In this document: one piece after another, positions 23,474-28,940 of the stretch
Numbering within the stretch: position 1 is the stretch's first letter
Layout: each line of letters opens with the position of its first letter
Virus record (IMG/VR): IMGVR_UViG_3300025671_000280
Coordinates: 1-32,180 of that record
Direction: 5' to 3' (one strand)
Length of the DNA: 32,180 nt
DNA from: a virus
Notes under the pieces: generated by a model
Told to the model about the DNA's origin: nothing
Databases searched by the model: none
The model's input: the letters and a program-made list of their open reading frames with translations, nothing else
Made by a program: the position numbers and the translations under genes

Positions 23474-23737
23474 ATGAGTAAAGAAGAAAATAAGATGGAA
23501 AACCAAGAACCAGTAATAATTACATTTAATGGCACTGAATACAGAGCTGCTGATTTAAATGAAGAGCAAATGGCACTAGCTGCTAAGCTAAACATTGCTG
23601 GTAAAAAACTAGCTAGACTTCAAGAATACTATGATGATTATGTGATCACTGATGAATATAAGAATCTATGTATTCAATCATTTGATAGAGCTATCAATGC
23701 TACAAATGAAGAGGTTGAGGTAGTAGAGGAAGAATAA
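23474..23737 (+). CDS. Small hypothetical protein, DUF6447-like
   Basis: An 87-residue acidic protein: EPVIITFNGTEYRAADLNEE followed by a helix with MALAAKLNIAGKKLARLQE and DYVITDEYKNLCIQSFDRAI. The Phe-Asn-Gly-x-x-Tyr strand followed by a helical part resembles small fibre-region proteins (DUF6447-like) in marine phages. An AGGAGAG site six bases before ATG 23474 decides this start over the internal Met. Its stop overlaps the next gene's start (TAATG). Function is unknown. Confidence 0.65.
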   Translation: MSKEENKMENQEPVIITFNGTEYRAADLNEEQMALAAKLNIAGKKLARLQEYYDDYVITDEYKNLCIQSFDRAINATNEEVEVVEEE

Positions 23738-23973
23738 TGCCTAGAGTCACCGCACAAGATATCGGAGTTGAATTAGAAAAACACGAAATCCAATGCGGTG
23801 AAAGATGGACTCAAAACTGGAATAGACTTAAAAAGATAGAAGAACAAGTTAAGGACTTAGATGGTAAGACTGAACTTAAATTGAATCAAATTGATTGGTC
23901 TATTAAGGGCGGTTTGGGTGCAGTGATATTAATACTATTAAGTGGCATTATCACCTTAATTGTTAAATTATGA
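23737..23973 (+). CDS. Small membrane protein with coiled coil, XhlA-like; lysis cluster
   Basis: A 78-residue protein. Residues 1-55 are charged and helical (WTQNWNRLKKIEEQVKDLDG), and 57-78 form one membrane segment (GGLGAVILILLSGIITLIVK). A soluble helical N-terminus plus a C-terminal anchor is the layout of XhlA-type proteins, which act with holins in some phages. It is followed by a holin and lysozyme, with a four-base ATGA overlap. A membrane or accessory-lysis role is inferred from context; a spanin component cannot be excluded. Confidence 0.6.
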   Translation: MPRVTAQDIGVELEKHEIQCGERWTQNWNRLKKIEEQVKDLDGKTELKLNQIDWSIKGGLGAVILILLSGIITLIVKL

Positions 23974-24341
23974 TAGACAAACTAATCCAACCTGTTAGTG
24001 ACATATTAGATAAATTTGTTGCTGATAAAGATTTAAAAACAAAACTATCTCATGAACTTGAGAAAGAAATAATATCGCTTAACAAAGCACAATTAGAAGT
24101 AAATAAAGTTGAAGCAAAACACAATAATATATTTGTCTCAGGTTGGCGTCCTTTTATCGGTTGGTGCTGCGGTTTATCACTCGCTTATCATTTTATCTTA
24201 GAACCTGTAATACAATATATTCTTATAGTTAATGGGATTCAATTTGAAACACCTGAGTTTGATTTTAGTCAACTATCTACAATCGTTATGGCTATGCTTG
24301 GGATGTCAACACTTAGAACCTACGAAAAAACTAAAAAGTAA
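23970..24341 (+). CDS. Holin, 3TM superfamily (gene transfer agent type)
   Basis: A 123-residue protein. The centre is RPFIGWCCGLSLAYHFILEP, VIQYILIVNG and, near the end, STIVMAMLGMSTLRTYEKTK, the pattern of the 3TM GTA-type holins: a Trp-Arg-Pro turn before the first hydrophobic segment and a Leu-Gly-Met/Ser-x-x-Arg-Thr-x-Glu-Lys end. A helical N-terminus (DILDKFVADKDLKTKLSHEL) precedes it. Holins open the inner membrane at the end of infection so that the lysozyme can reach the wall. The start overlaps the upstream gene by four bases; one base separates it from the lysozyme's start. Confidence 0.85.
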   Translation: MIDKLIQPVSDILDKFVADKDLKTKLSHELEKEIISLNKAQLEVNKVEAKHNNIFVSGWRPFIGWCCGLSLAYHFILEPVIQYILIVNGIQFETPEFDFSQLSTIVMAMLGMSTLRTYEKTKK

Positions 24342-24342
24342 A

Positions 24343-24789
24343 ATGAAAGATCTTGTTAAAGAACGATTAATACAATGGGAAGCATTAGTATTAAAGCCGT
24401 ACGAATGTTCACAAGGTTATACAACAATTGGTGTTGGAAGAAATCTTGAAACTAACGGCATATCAAAAGATGAAGCTATGTATCTTTTAGATAATGATAT
24501 TGATAGCGTAATAAAAAAACTAGATAAGCACTGGCCAGTATGGGCTACATTTCCAAAAGAAGCTAAGGCTATTATTATGGATTTAGTATTTAACATGGGA
24601 ATAAACACATGGCTTTCATTTCGAAAAACACGTGCTTATATGGAGCTTGGAGAATGGGAAAAAGCGGGTAAGGAATTATTAAATTCTAAATATGCACAAC
24701 AGGTTGGAAGACGTGCAATATTTAATTCTGAAGAGTTAAAGAAATGCCAACAAAAAGTTCAGACGAACATCAGCGAAACTCAAGAGTAG
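24343..24789 (+). CDS. Endolysin, T4-type lysozyme (GH24)
   Basis: A 148-residue muramidase that cleaves peptidoglycan. The triad region reads QWEALVLKPYECSQGYTTIG, aligning Glu13, Cys22 and Thr28 with T4 lysozyme Glu11, Asp20 and Thr26. The middle residue is Cys, a natural variant of the E-8-D/C-5-T motif; in T4 lysozyme an Asp20-to-Cys substitution keeps activity. Later helices (NMGINTWLSFRKTRAYMELG and GRRAIFNSEE with the Gly-Arg-Arg) fit GH24. No signal peptide is seen, so export through the holin is expected. ATG 24343 is chosen because the open frame upstream overlaps the holin. It overlaps the following gene by 46 bases. Confidence 0.9.
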   Translation: MKDLVKERLIQWEALVLKPYECSQGYTTIGVGRNLETNGISKDEAMYLLDNDIDSVIKKLDKHWPVWATFPKEAKAIIMDLVFNMGINTWLSFRKTRAYMELGEWEKAGKELLNSKYAQQVGRRAIFNSEELKKCQQKVQTNISETQE

Positions 24790-25196
24790 GAGCGTTTGCT
24801 GAATCACTAGTACAGACGTTTTTGCTGGAATACTGCGACTTCTGTTTTCCTTGTCAAGATAAACACCCGGCAGATTTAGTATGCGAGCTTGGGCCTGCTA
24901 TGTATACAGTTCAAGTTAAAGCTAGAAGCAAAACACCAGAAGGTAAATACGTTTTTGTTTCTGATAATTCCAGGAATCAAAGCGAAATATATAAAAACTA
25001 TCATTGTGATATTTTAGCTTTTGTATTTATGCCTGAAAAAAGGATCCTATTTAAAGCCAACTCTAGCTCTCAAACATATTTTACTTTTGATCAAAAAATA
25101 TTTAATGATAAATTAGAAATAGATACATTTCATAAAACATTAAAAACTTTATCTGAAGTTCCGGTCGTCCGACCGATCATAGATGAGGCTGATTAA
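24744..25196 (+). CDS. PD-(D/E)XK-fold nuclease-like protein
   Basis: A 150-residue protein. RVGAFAESLVQTFLL, then HPADLVCELG and YTVQVKARSK give Glu20, Asp44 and a Gln57-x-Lys59 core, the layout of PD-(D/E)XK nucleases in which the Glu of the last motif is Gln (PDDEXK_5-like). KRILFKANSSSQTYF follows. The Cys-rich DFCFPCQDKH segment is unusual. The sequence at the end of the lysozyme gene is used in a second frame for 46 bases. The Gln substitution is seen in intron-type endonuclease relatives. Host DNA degradation or DNA processing is possible; no specific substrate can be named. Confidence 0.65.
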   Translation: MPTKSSDEHQRNSRVGAFAESLVQTFLLEYCDFCFPCQDKHPADLVCELGPAMYTVQVKARSKTPEGKYVFVSDNSRNQSEIYKNYHCDILAFVFMPEKRILFKANSSSQTYFTFDQKIFNDKLEIDTFHKTLKTLSEVPVVRPIIDEAD

Positions 25197-25250
25197 AATA
25201 TGGAGATATTGAGTAAGGAGTAGTATTATTTTATTATCAGCCTCTTAATT
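25185..25250 (+). terminator. Candidate hairpin terminator of late operon
   Basis: GAGGCTGAT (25185-25193), directly before the nuclease's TAA, pairs perfectly with ATCAGCCTC (25236-25244), and TAAAATA (25194-25200) with TATTTTA (25227-25233) after a two-base bulge. The hairpin is followed by TTAATTATT. Loop and T-tract are not ideal. A second dyad, CGGTC (25162-25166) and GACCG (25171-25175), lies just upstream. Together they mark the end of the late genes. Confidence 0.6.
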
Positions 25251-25289
25251 ATTCTACTTTAAACGCCCTTAATATAATACGAATAAATA

Positions 25290-25330
25290 CATATAAAAAA
25301 GTATACAATTATATATATCCTCGATATAAT
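25290..25330 (+). promoter_or_regulatory. Early-region promoter with palindromic GTATAC
   Basis: The -10 box TATAAT (25325-25330) lies 18 bases after GTATAC (25301-25306). The 28 bases 25290-25317 match 2019-2046 at 25 positions. The 5' leader, including AAGGAG and TTAA, also resembles the 2097 gene leader. The start point is expected near 25337, which makes ATG 25337 leaderless and 25367 the likely gene start. It heads the replication genes. Confidence 0.72.
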
Positions 25331-25366
25331 TTATTTATGTTAAATAAAATTAAGGAGTTAAATAAC

Positions 25367-25573
25367 ATGAGTAATTTAGAAATAACAAAATCCAAGACTG
25401 AGTTTTTATTAGGTAGAAGCAAAGGAAATAGTGCTGAACTTGAAAGACTTTGGAATTTATACGATCAGGCTTATGAAAAATATACCAAAAAAATCGATGC
25501 TCTTACAGATAAAAGAGATTATGAACTAGGTTATATATGGAATGAAATTTGTAAATTAAATGGGAGTAAATAA
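25367..25573 (+). CDS. Small hypothetical protein, first early gene
   Basis: A 68-codon frame, with AAGGAG (25352-25357) nine bases before ATG 25367. An upstream in-frame ATG at 25337 would lie at the expected transcription start and is less likely. The protein is helical: MSNLEITKSKTEFLLGRSKG then ELERLWNLYDQAYEKYTKKI, and GYIWNEICKLNGSK at the end. No known family is recognised. It is the first gene after the GTATAC promoter and is coupled to the next by TAATG. Its position suggests an early host-takeover or regulatory role, but the sequence shows none. Confidence 0.75.
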   Translation: MSNLEITKSKTEFLLGRSKGNSAELERLWNLYDQAYEKYTKKIDALTDKRDYELGYIWNEICKLNGSK

Positions 25574-25722
25574 TGCAAACTAGATACACACTACAAGTTC
25601 AACTACCTAGCTTAGGCTGGGTGGTTGCTATGAAGACTAATGACTTATTTGACGTGGCTAGCAAGAGAGCAAGATTAATTGCTCAAGGGCATAAGGTTAA
25701 ATTAACTAAAGAGAAGAAGTAA
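25573..25722 (+). CDS. Small hypothetical basic protein
   Basis: A 49-residue protein: MQTRYTLQVQLPSLGWVVAM then TNDLFDVASKRARLIAQGHK and a Lys-rich end. It starts in the previous stop (TAATG) and ends in the same type of overlap. The length, start with a short beta region, and coupled translation favour a real gene. The family is not recognised. Confidence 0.65.
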   Translation: MQTRYTLQVQLPSLGWVVAMKTNDLFDVASKRARLIAQGHKVKLTKEKK

Positions 25723-25811
25723 TGGATATACAACTATTACCAGTATTAATCTTTATGGCATTTTGTTTATATGCAGTAGCATTAATTATTAACGATAGGA
25801 ATCAAAAATGA
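25722..25811 (+). CDS. 29-residue single-pass membrane microprotein
   Basis: MDIQLLPVLIFMAFCLYAVA then LIINDRNQK. One hydrophobic segment fills residues 4-22 and a charged tail follows, so a small membrane protein is the simplest reading. Both ends overlap neighbours by four bases or fewer (TAATG and ATGA). Short membrane peptides are common early phage genes; its task is unknown. Confidence 0.55.
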   Translation: MDIQLLPVLIFMAFCLYAVALIINDRNQK

Positions 25812-25984
25812 ACGTAACATTTAATTTATTAGGTGGCGGGCAATTACATATTCCTGCTAGGTCAATTAGCGGCTTTTATAAAGATCAATATACAAGTGAA
25901 GTTATAGTTGAAGTAGGCGACCAAGAGTATAAAGTAAGAGATTCATTAGATGAAATTAAATATATTTTAGGAATTGCAAGATGA
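25808..25984 (+). CDS. Small hypothetical beta-rich protein
   Basis: A 58-residue protein: MNVTFNLLGGGQLHIPARSI, then YTSEVIVEVGDQEYKVRDSL and DEIKYILGIAR. The pattern of two strands followed by Val-Arg-[DE]-Ser-x-[DE]-E-[IV] and a helix is like that of small FlbD-type proteins, but I would not name it on that basis. The start and stop overlap both neighbours (ATGA). Translation coupling and length make it a probable real gene. Confidence 0.65.
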   Translation: MNVTFNLLGGGQLHIPARSISGFYKDQYTSEVIVEVGDQEYKVRDSLDEIKYILGIAR

Positions 25985-26187
25985 ACAAATTAAACTTAAG
26001 TCAAAGAAAACTAAACAAACAGGAAGTAGAATTTTTAATATGGTTTTTATCTATAAGTAACGAAAATCCATTTGAGAATCCTATTGAAAATACTGTATTT
26101 AGTTATGATGATGTACCTCATTCAGCAGTGCAATTTAAAAACTTATTTACTAAACTTAAAGCAATACATAAATCTTATATATCATGA
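25981..26187 (+). CDS. Small hypothetical protein
   Basis: A 68-residue protein without recognised motif: MNKLNLSQRKLNKQEVEFLI, WFLSISNENPFENPIENTVF and a helical, Lys-rich end. The start lies in the ATGA overlap with the previous gene, the stop overlaps the next by four bases. The first 35 residues are amphipathic helical, followed by an Asn/Pro-rich turn. It reads as part of the early small-gene string. Confidence 0.65.
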   Translation: MNKLNLSQRKLNKQEVEFLIWFLSISNENPFENPIENTVFSYDDVPHSAVQFKNLFTKLKAIHKSYIS

Positions 26188-26411
26188 TACCTATAAAAGA
26201 CATACCAAAAATAACAGAATGGTCTAACAGAATTAAACTACTTGAAATTAATAACTGGGGCGATCATAAATACACAAAAATTATTTATAACGACGGAACT
26301 ATAAAAGTTACTGATCGATATATTGGAAAAGATCATGAAACACATATTTATCCTTCAGATCTTTCATTACAAGAATTAGCAGATTTATATTACAGGAGAG
26401 ATACATGGTAG
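26184..26411 (+). CDS. Small hypothetical protein
   Basis: A 75-residue protein: MIPIKDIPKITEWSNRIKLL, GDHKYTKIIYNDGTIKVTDR and THIYPSDLSLQELADLYYRR. A beta hairpin (KYTKIIYNDGTIKVTD) between two helices is seen. It overlaps the previous gene by four bases and the exonuclease by seven; an AGGAG site for the exonuclease lies inside its end. Family is not recognised. Confidence 0.65.
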   Translation: MIPIKDIPKITEWSNRIKLLEINNWGDHKYTKIIYNDGTIKVTDRYIGKDHETHIYPSDLSLQELADLYYRRDTW

Positions 26412-27343
26412 GTAAAAAAACACGATACGATCAAGCTAGCTGTTCAACATTACCTTATATAAAAGGCATTAGTCAATATCAATCAAGAAACCAATGGCTT
26501 GATGTTGCTATTAAAGCCAGCGAAGGGGAACTGCCAAAACAGACTCCCCAGCTCATGCTTCAACGTATGGGTGATTTATTAGAACCAGTTTTATGTGAAG
26601 AGGCTAAAAATATACTTGGCCTTGAAAGTGTAAAAGTAGACTACGAAGAGCCTGTCCATCATCCGATACTCCCTCTATCAGGCTCTTTGGACGCTACTGG
26701 TATAGCAAAAGGATTAACATTTAAAAATGGAGAACATGATCATATTATTATTCCAGAGCAAGAAACAATTGTATTAGACGGACCTGGTGTAATTGAATGT
26801 AAGGCTACACGTAATGCACCTACAAATGAGCTAGAAGAATGGCGAGGCGTATTGCAAGCTAAAGGTTTAATGGAATGCACTGGCTATGGCTGGGCGGCCG
26901 TTATCGTACTTTGGCAATCTACTGATTTTAGAATTTATCTATATTCAAGAAAACCAGAGTTTGGCGGAATATTATCAGCACTAGTATTAGACTTTGATTA
27001 TAGAGTTAAAAATAAAGAATACTATCCTCCGTCTTCAACTGATGATGCGAATGTAGTATACAAAAATGTTAATAAAGATATAATAACTTTAGGTCGTAGT
27101 GCTGATATGTACTGTGAAGAAATACTTCAAAAGAAACAGCATATAAAAGAATTAACAGAAGATATTAATGATCTTGAGTTGAAGCTAAAAAAACAAATTC
27201 AAGACGCTGATGGAGGTCAAACAAATCAACATACAATAATGTGGCCGATGATAAACTATAAAGCACAACCAGAAAAAGTAACTCCAGCTAAAGAAGCAAG
27301 GAGTGTAAGATCAAAAACATTAAGGATAAAACAACATGGATGA
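26405..27343 (+). CDS. YqaJ-like viral recombinase exonuclease
   Basis: A 312-residue protein of the YqaJ/lambda-exonuclease type, which digests one strand of duplex DNA ends so that an annealing protein can pair the remaining strand. MLQRMGDLLEPVL gives Glu60; SGSLDATG gives Asp96; GVIECKATR gives Glu131 and Lys133; LQAKGLMECTGY gives Gln151: the full PD-(D/E)XK series in the right order. After residue 230 a coiled coil (CEEILQKKQHIKELTEDIND) follows, also typical. An AGGAG site (26393-26397) supports ATG 26405. No annealing partner is nearby other than the SSB-like protein at 28321. It is in the replication/recombination cluster. Confidence 0.85.
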   Translation: MVGKKTRYDQASCSTLPYIKGISQYQSRNQWLDVAIKASEGELPKQTPQLMLQRMGDLLEPVLCEEAKNILGLESVKVDYEEPVHHPILPLSGSLDATGIAKGLTFKNGEHDHIIIPEQETIVLDGPGVIECKATRNAPTNELEEWRGVLQAKGLMECTGYGWAAVIVLWQSTDFRIYLYSRKPEFGGILSALVLDFDYRVKNKEYYPPSSTDDANVVYKNVNKDIITLGRSADMYCEEILQKKQHIKELTEDINDLELKLKKQIQDADGGQTNQHTIMWPMINYKAQPEKVTPAKEARSVRSKTLRIKQHG

Positions 27344-27476
27344 GAATCAAATGAAAGCAGTTTGGGTTAAACCTGAAACGCATAAACTATTAAAAGATTA
27401 TTGTGATAAACACGGTAAAAAAATGATATTTGTTGTTGAGCAATTAATTAACAATAAATTAAAAGATAATGACTAA
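27336..27476 (+). CDS. 46-residue ribbon-helix-helix-like protein
   Basis: An AAGGA site (27322-27326) precedes ATG 27336. The protein has a strand-like AVWVKPETHKLLKDY followed by CDKHGKKMIFVVEQLINNKL, resembling a ribbon-helix-helix DNA-binding domain: a Val-x-Val/Pro-Glu-Thr-His-x-x-Leu-Lys pattern then a second helix. It would be a small transcription regulator; no target can be named, though two palindromic promoters in the window are available. It overlaps the next gene by eight bases (ATGACTAA). The family call is tentative. Confidence 0.5.
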   Translation: MDENQMKAVWVKPETHKLLKDYCDKHGKKMIFVVEQLINNKLKDND

Positions 27477-27594
27477 ATGGCATGGCGGTAAAGGAAGCAA
27501 GCGTAGGCCAGAAGATAAAAAAAAAATAGATAATAATTGGGACAAAATATTTAATGCCGGAAAAAATAAAAAAGTCAGTAAAAACAAGAAATAA
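27469..27594 (+). CDS. Small phage protein with GGKGSxxR...NWDxIF pattern
   Basis: A 41-residue protein: MTKWHGGKGSKRRPEDKKKI then DNNWDKIFNAGKNKK. GlyGlyLysGlySer, an Arg-Arg-Pro turn and AsnTrpAspLysIlePhe form a pattern I have seen in small early phage proteins. Function is unknown. Strongly basic overall. It overlaps the previous gene by eight bases and the next one by 41. Confidence 0.65.
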   Translation: MTKWHGGKGSKRRPEDKKKIDNNWDKIFNAGKNKKVSKNKK

Positions 27595-27745
27595 AAATAC
27601 TGGTAAATACGAAGTAGAGCATTATTATTTAAAAAACAGATCTGTTAAAGAACTTGAAACGTTAATTAATAATCATAGTACAAAACCAAAAATAAAACTT
27701 AAAGCATGCAGAGAGTTAGTAAGGAGAAACAAAATTGGTAAATAG
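27554..27745 (+). CDS. Small basic hypothetical protein
   Basis: A 63-residue Lys/Arg-rich protein: MPEKIKKSVKTRNKNTGKYE, then VEHYYLKNRSVKELETLINN and KIKLKACRELVRRNKIGK. The pattern KxxRN-x-x-T-G-K-x-x-x-EHYYLK with RSVKELE is a recurrent small phage family of unknown function. Nucleic-acid binding is possible because of charge, but not shown. It overlaps the preceding gene by 41 bases and the resolvase-like gene by 11. Confidence 0.65.
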   Translation: MPEKIKKSVKTRNKNTGKYEVEHYYLKNRSVKELETLINNHSTKPKIKLKACRELVRRNKIGK

Positions 27746-28157
27746 CCGAACTAAAGGAGCTGCATTTGAAAGAAAAATAGTTAGCCTATTAAAAGCATTA
27801 TCTGATGAGCATAATGCTGATATACACATTACAAGAAACTTTGAACAGCTATATAAAAAAGGTGAATGTGATATAAACTTTTTAAATTATGCTATTGAAT
27901 GTAAGTGCTATGCTGAAGGTAAAGGTTATAAATCTGGCTGGTGGGAACAAGTATGCACATCAGCAGGTGATTCAAGAATTCCAGTTTTAGTTTATAAATA
28001 TAACAGAAGTCCTATTGAAGTAGCTATGCCGTTTTGGTCTATTTTAAAAGATGAGCCAAAAGATAACAATAAGATATTTACGTGCAAATGGGAAGATTTT
28101 GTAGATATAATAAAAAAAAATACAATTTTCCAAGCTTATGTCAATAGAGACAAATAA
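27735..28157 (+). CDS. Holliday junction resolvase-like nuclease
   Basis: A 140-residue protein. SRTKGAAFERKIVSLLKAL gives Glu12; RNFEQLYKKGECDI gives Asp46; AIECKCYAEG gives Glu55-x-Lys57; WWEQVCTSAGD follows. This is the PD-(D/E)XK order of small phage resolvase-like proteins, with Arg-Asn and a Gly-Trp-Trp-Glu-Gln turn. It would resolve branched DNA or trim replication intermediates. The start is TTG 27735, eight bases after AAGGAG (27721-27726), and overlaps the previous stop by 11 bases. No ATG fits as well. A related restriction-type nuclease is possible. Confidence 0.7.
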   Translation: MVNSRTKGAAFERKIVSLLKALSDEHNADIHITRNFEQLYKKGECDINFLNYAIECKCYAEGKGYKSGWWEQVCTSAGDSRIPVLVYKYNRSPIEVAMPFWSILKDEPKDNNKIFTCKWEDFVDIIKKNTIFQAYVNRDK

Positions 28158-28311
28158 AGATTTACGATTTTCAGAGTTCTGTGTTTTAGAATATTTAGAT
28201 TATTTAGAAACCGACATGAGAATCAAACTAAGTTTTGATGAGTATGTGTCTGAGTTTAGATACATGCTAATTGAAAAATGGCGCAATGAAGCGCAACCTA
28301 TAATACATTAA
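28138..28311 (+). CDS. Small hypothetical protein
   Basis: A 57-residue acidic helical protein: MSIETNKDLRFSEFCVLEYL, DYLETDMRIKLSFDEYVSEF and RYMLIEKWRNEA. Start overlaps the resolvase-like gene by 20 bases and it ends nine bases before the SSB-like gene. No family is recognised. The frame is fully open and the early gene string continues through it without a gap, which supports it. Confidence 0.6.
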   Translation: MSIETNKDLRFSEFCVLEYLDYLETDMRIKLSFDEYVSEFRYMLIEKWRNEAQPIIH

Positions 28312-28320
28312 GGAGTAATT

Positions 28321-28938
28321 ATGGATATTTTGGGTATTAATTCGGGTGGTGATAATGTTTATATTAAGCATTGCAGCACAAACAAATGTTGGAAAGTAGG
28401 AGATGAAGCATTAGATAATGTGGTTCATATTTTAATTGATCCAGCAACAATACAAACAGGATGGGGCATTTATGAAGGTGCTTACAGTTGGGAATGGGAC
28501 GAAAGACCAGGACTATCTAAAGGCCAGCCTACGCCTGATCATAAACGTGCATTTAGTGTTTGGATGTATATTCCAGAACACGGCTCTAAACTTTGGAGAA
28601 GATTTAGTTGGGGCGAAAGTCAAGGCTTTAATAAAATGTGCGCTATGTTTTGGAATGAAATAAAAGCAAATCCAGGTAAAGTTGTATATGTAAAATATAC
28701 TGGTGCTAAGGTTGAAAAGTTTAAAGTCGGCCAAGCAGCAATTCCTGAATTTGAATTTGTTAAGTGGGCAGATAAACCGGCTGATTTTGTTGCTACAAAT
28801 GTAGATGCTATAAGTGCACCAGTTGCAAACAATAGTAATGACTTTAGCTTTGCTATGGAAAATCAAACACCTGAATCCGGTGATCCTAGATTTGATCCTG
28901 CAGCTAAGCCTTTAACTGAAGACGAACTGCCGTTTTAA
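28321..28938 (+). CDS. SSB-like single-stranded DNA-binding protein
   Basis: A 205-residue protein. The end, KPLTEDELPF, is an acidic tip with a final Pro-Phe, like the protein-docking tail of bacterial SSB, and the 30 residues before it are a flexible Asn/Ser/Pro-rich linker. The central part has GWGIYEGAYSWEWDERPG, RAFSVWMYIPEHGSKLWRRF and a WADKPADF segment, a Trp-rich beta region suited to ssDNA contact. The strong TTAAGGAG site seven bases before ATG suggests high expression. It is followed two bases later by the primase-helicase. The OB-fold is not confirmed by sight; the tip and context are the basis of the call. Confidence 0.75.
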   Translation: MDILGINSGGDNVYIKHCSTNKCWKVGDEALDNVVHILIDPATIQTGWGIYEGAYSWEWDERPGLSKGQPTPDHKRAFSVWMYIPEHGSKLWRRFSWGESQGFNKMCAMFWNEIKANPGKVVYVKYTGAKVEKFKVGQAAIPEFEFVKWADKPADFVATNVDAISAPVANNSNDFSFAMENQTPESGDPRFDPAAKPLTEDELPF

Positions 28939-28940
28939 TC

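Noticed and set aside
24232-24342. N-terminal extension of the lysozyme into the holin gene
   Set aside because: It overlaps the holin in another frame and lacks a ribosome site; the GH24 domain begins at ATG 24343.
25200-25223. Seven-codon ORF inside the terminator loop
   Set aside because: Too short, with no evidence of translation; probably coincidental.
25273-25278. Second TATAAT upstream of the early promoter
   Set aside because: No good -35 and no shared element; the box at 25325-25330 is repeated elsewhere and better supported.
25337-25366. Upstream ATG for the first early gene
   Set aside because: It would lie at the expected transcription start; AAGGAG at 25352-25357 points to ATG 25367.
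28299-28304. TATAAT before the SSB-like gene
   Set aside because: A start point from it would fall in or after the gene's own Shine-Dalgarno site, and no -35 is well placed.
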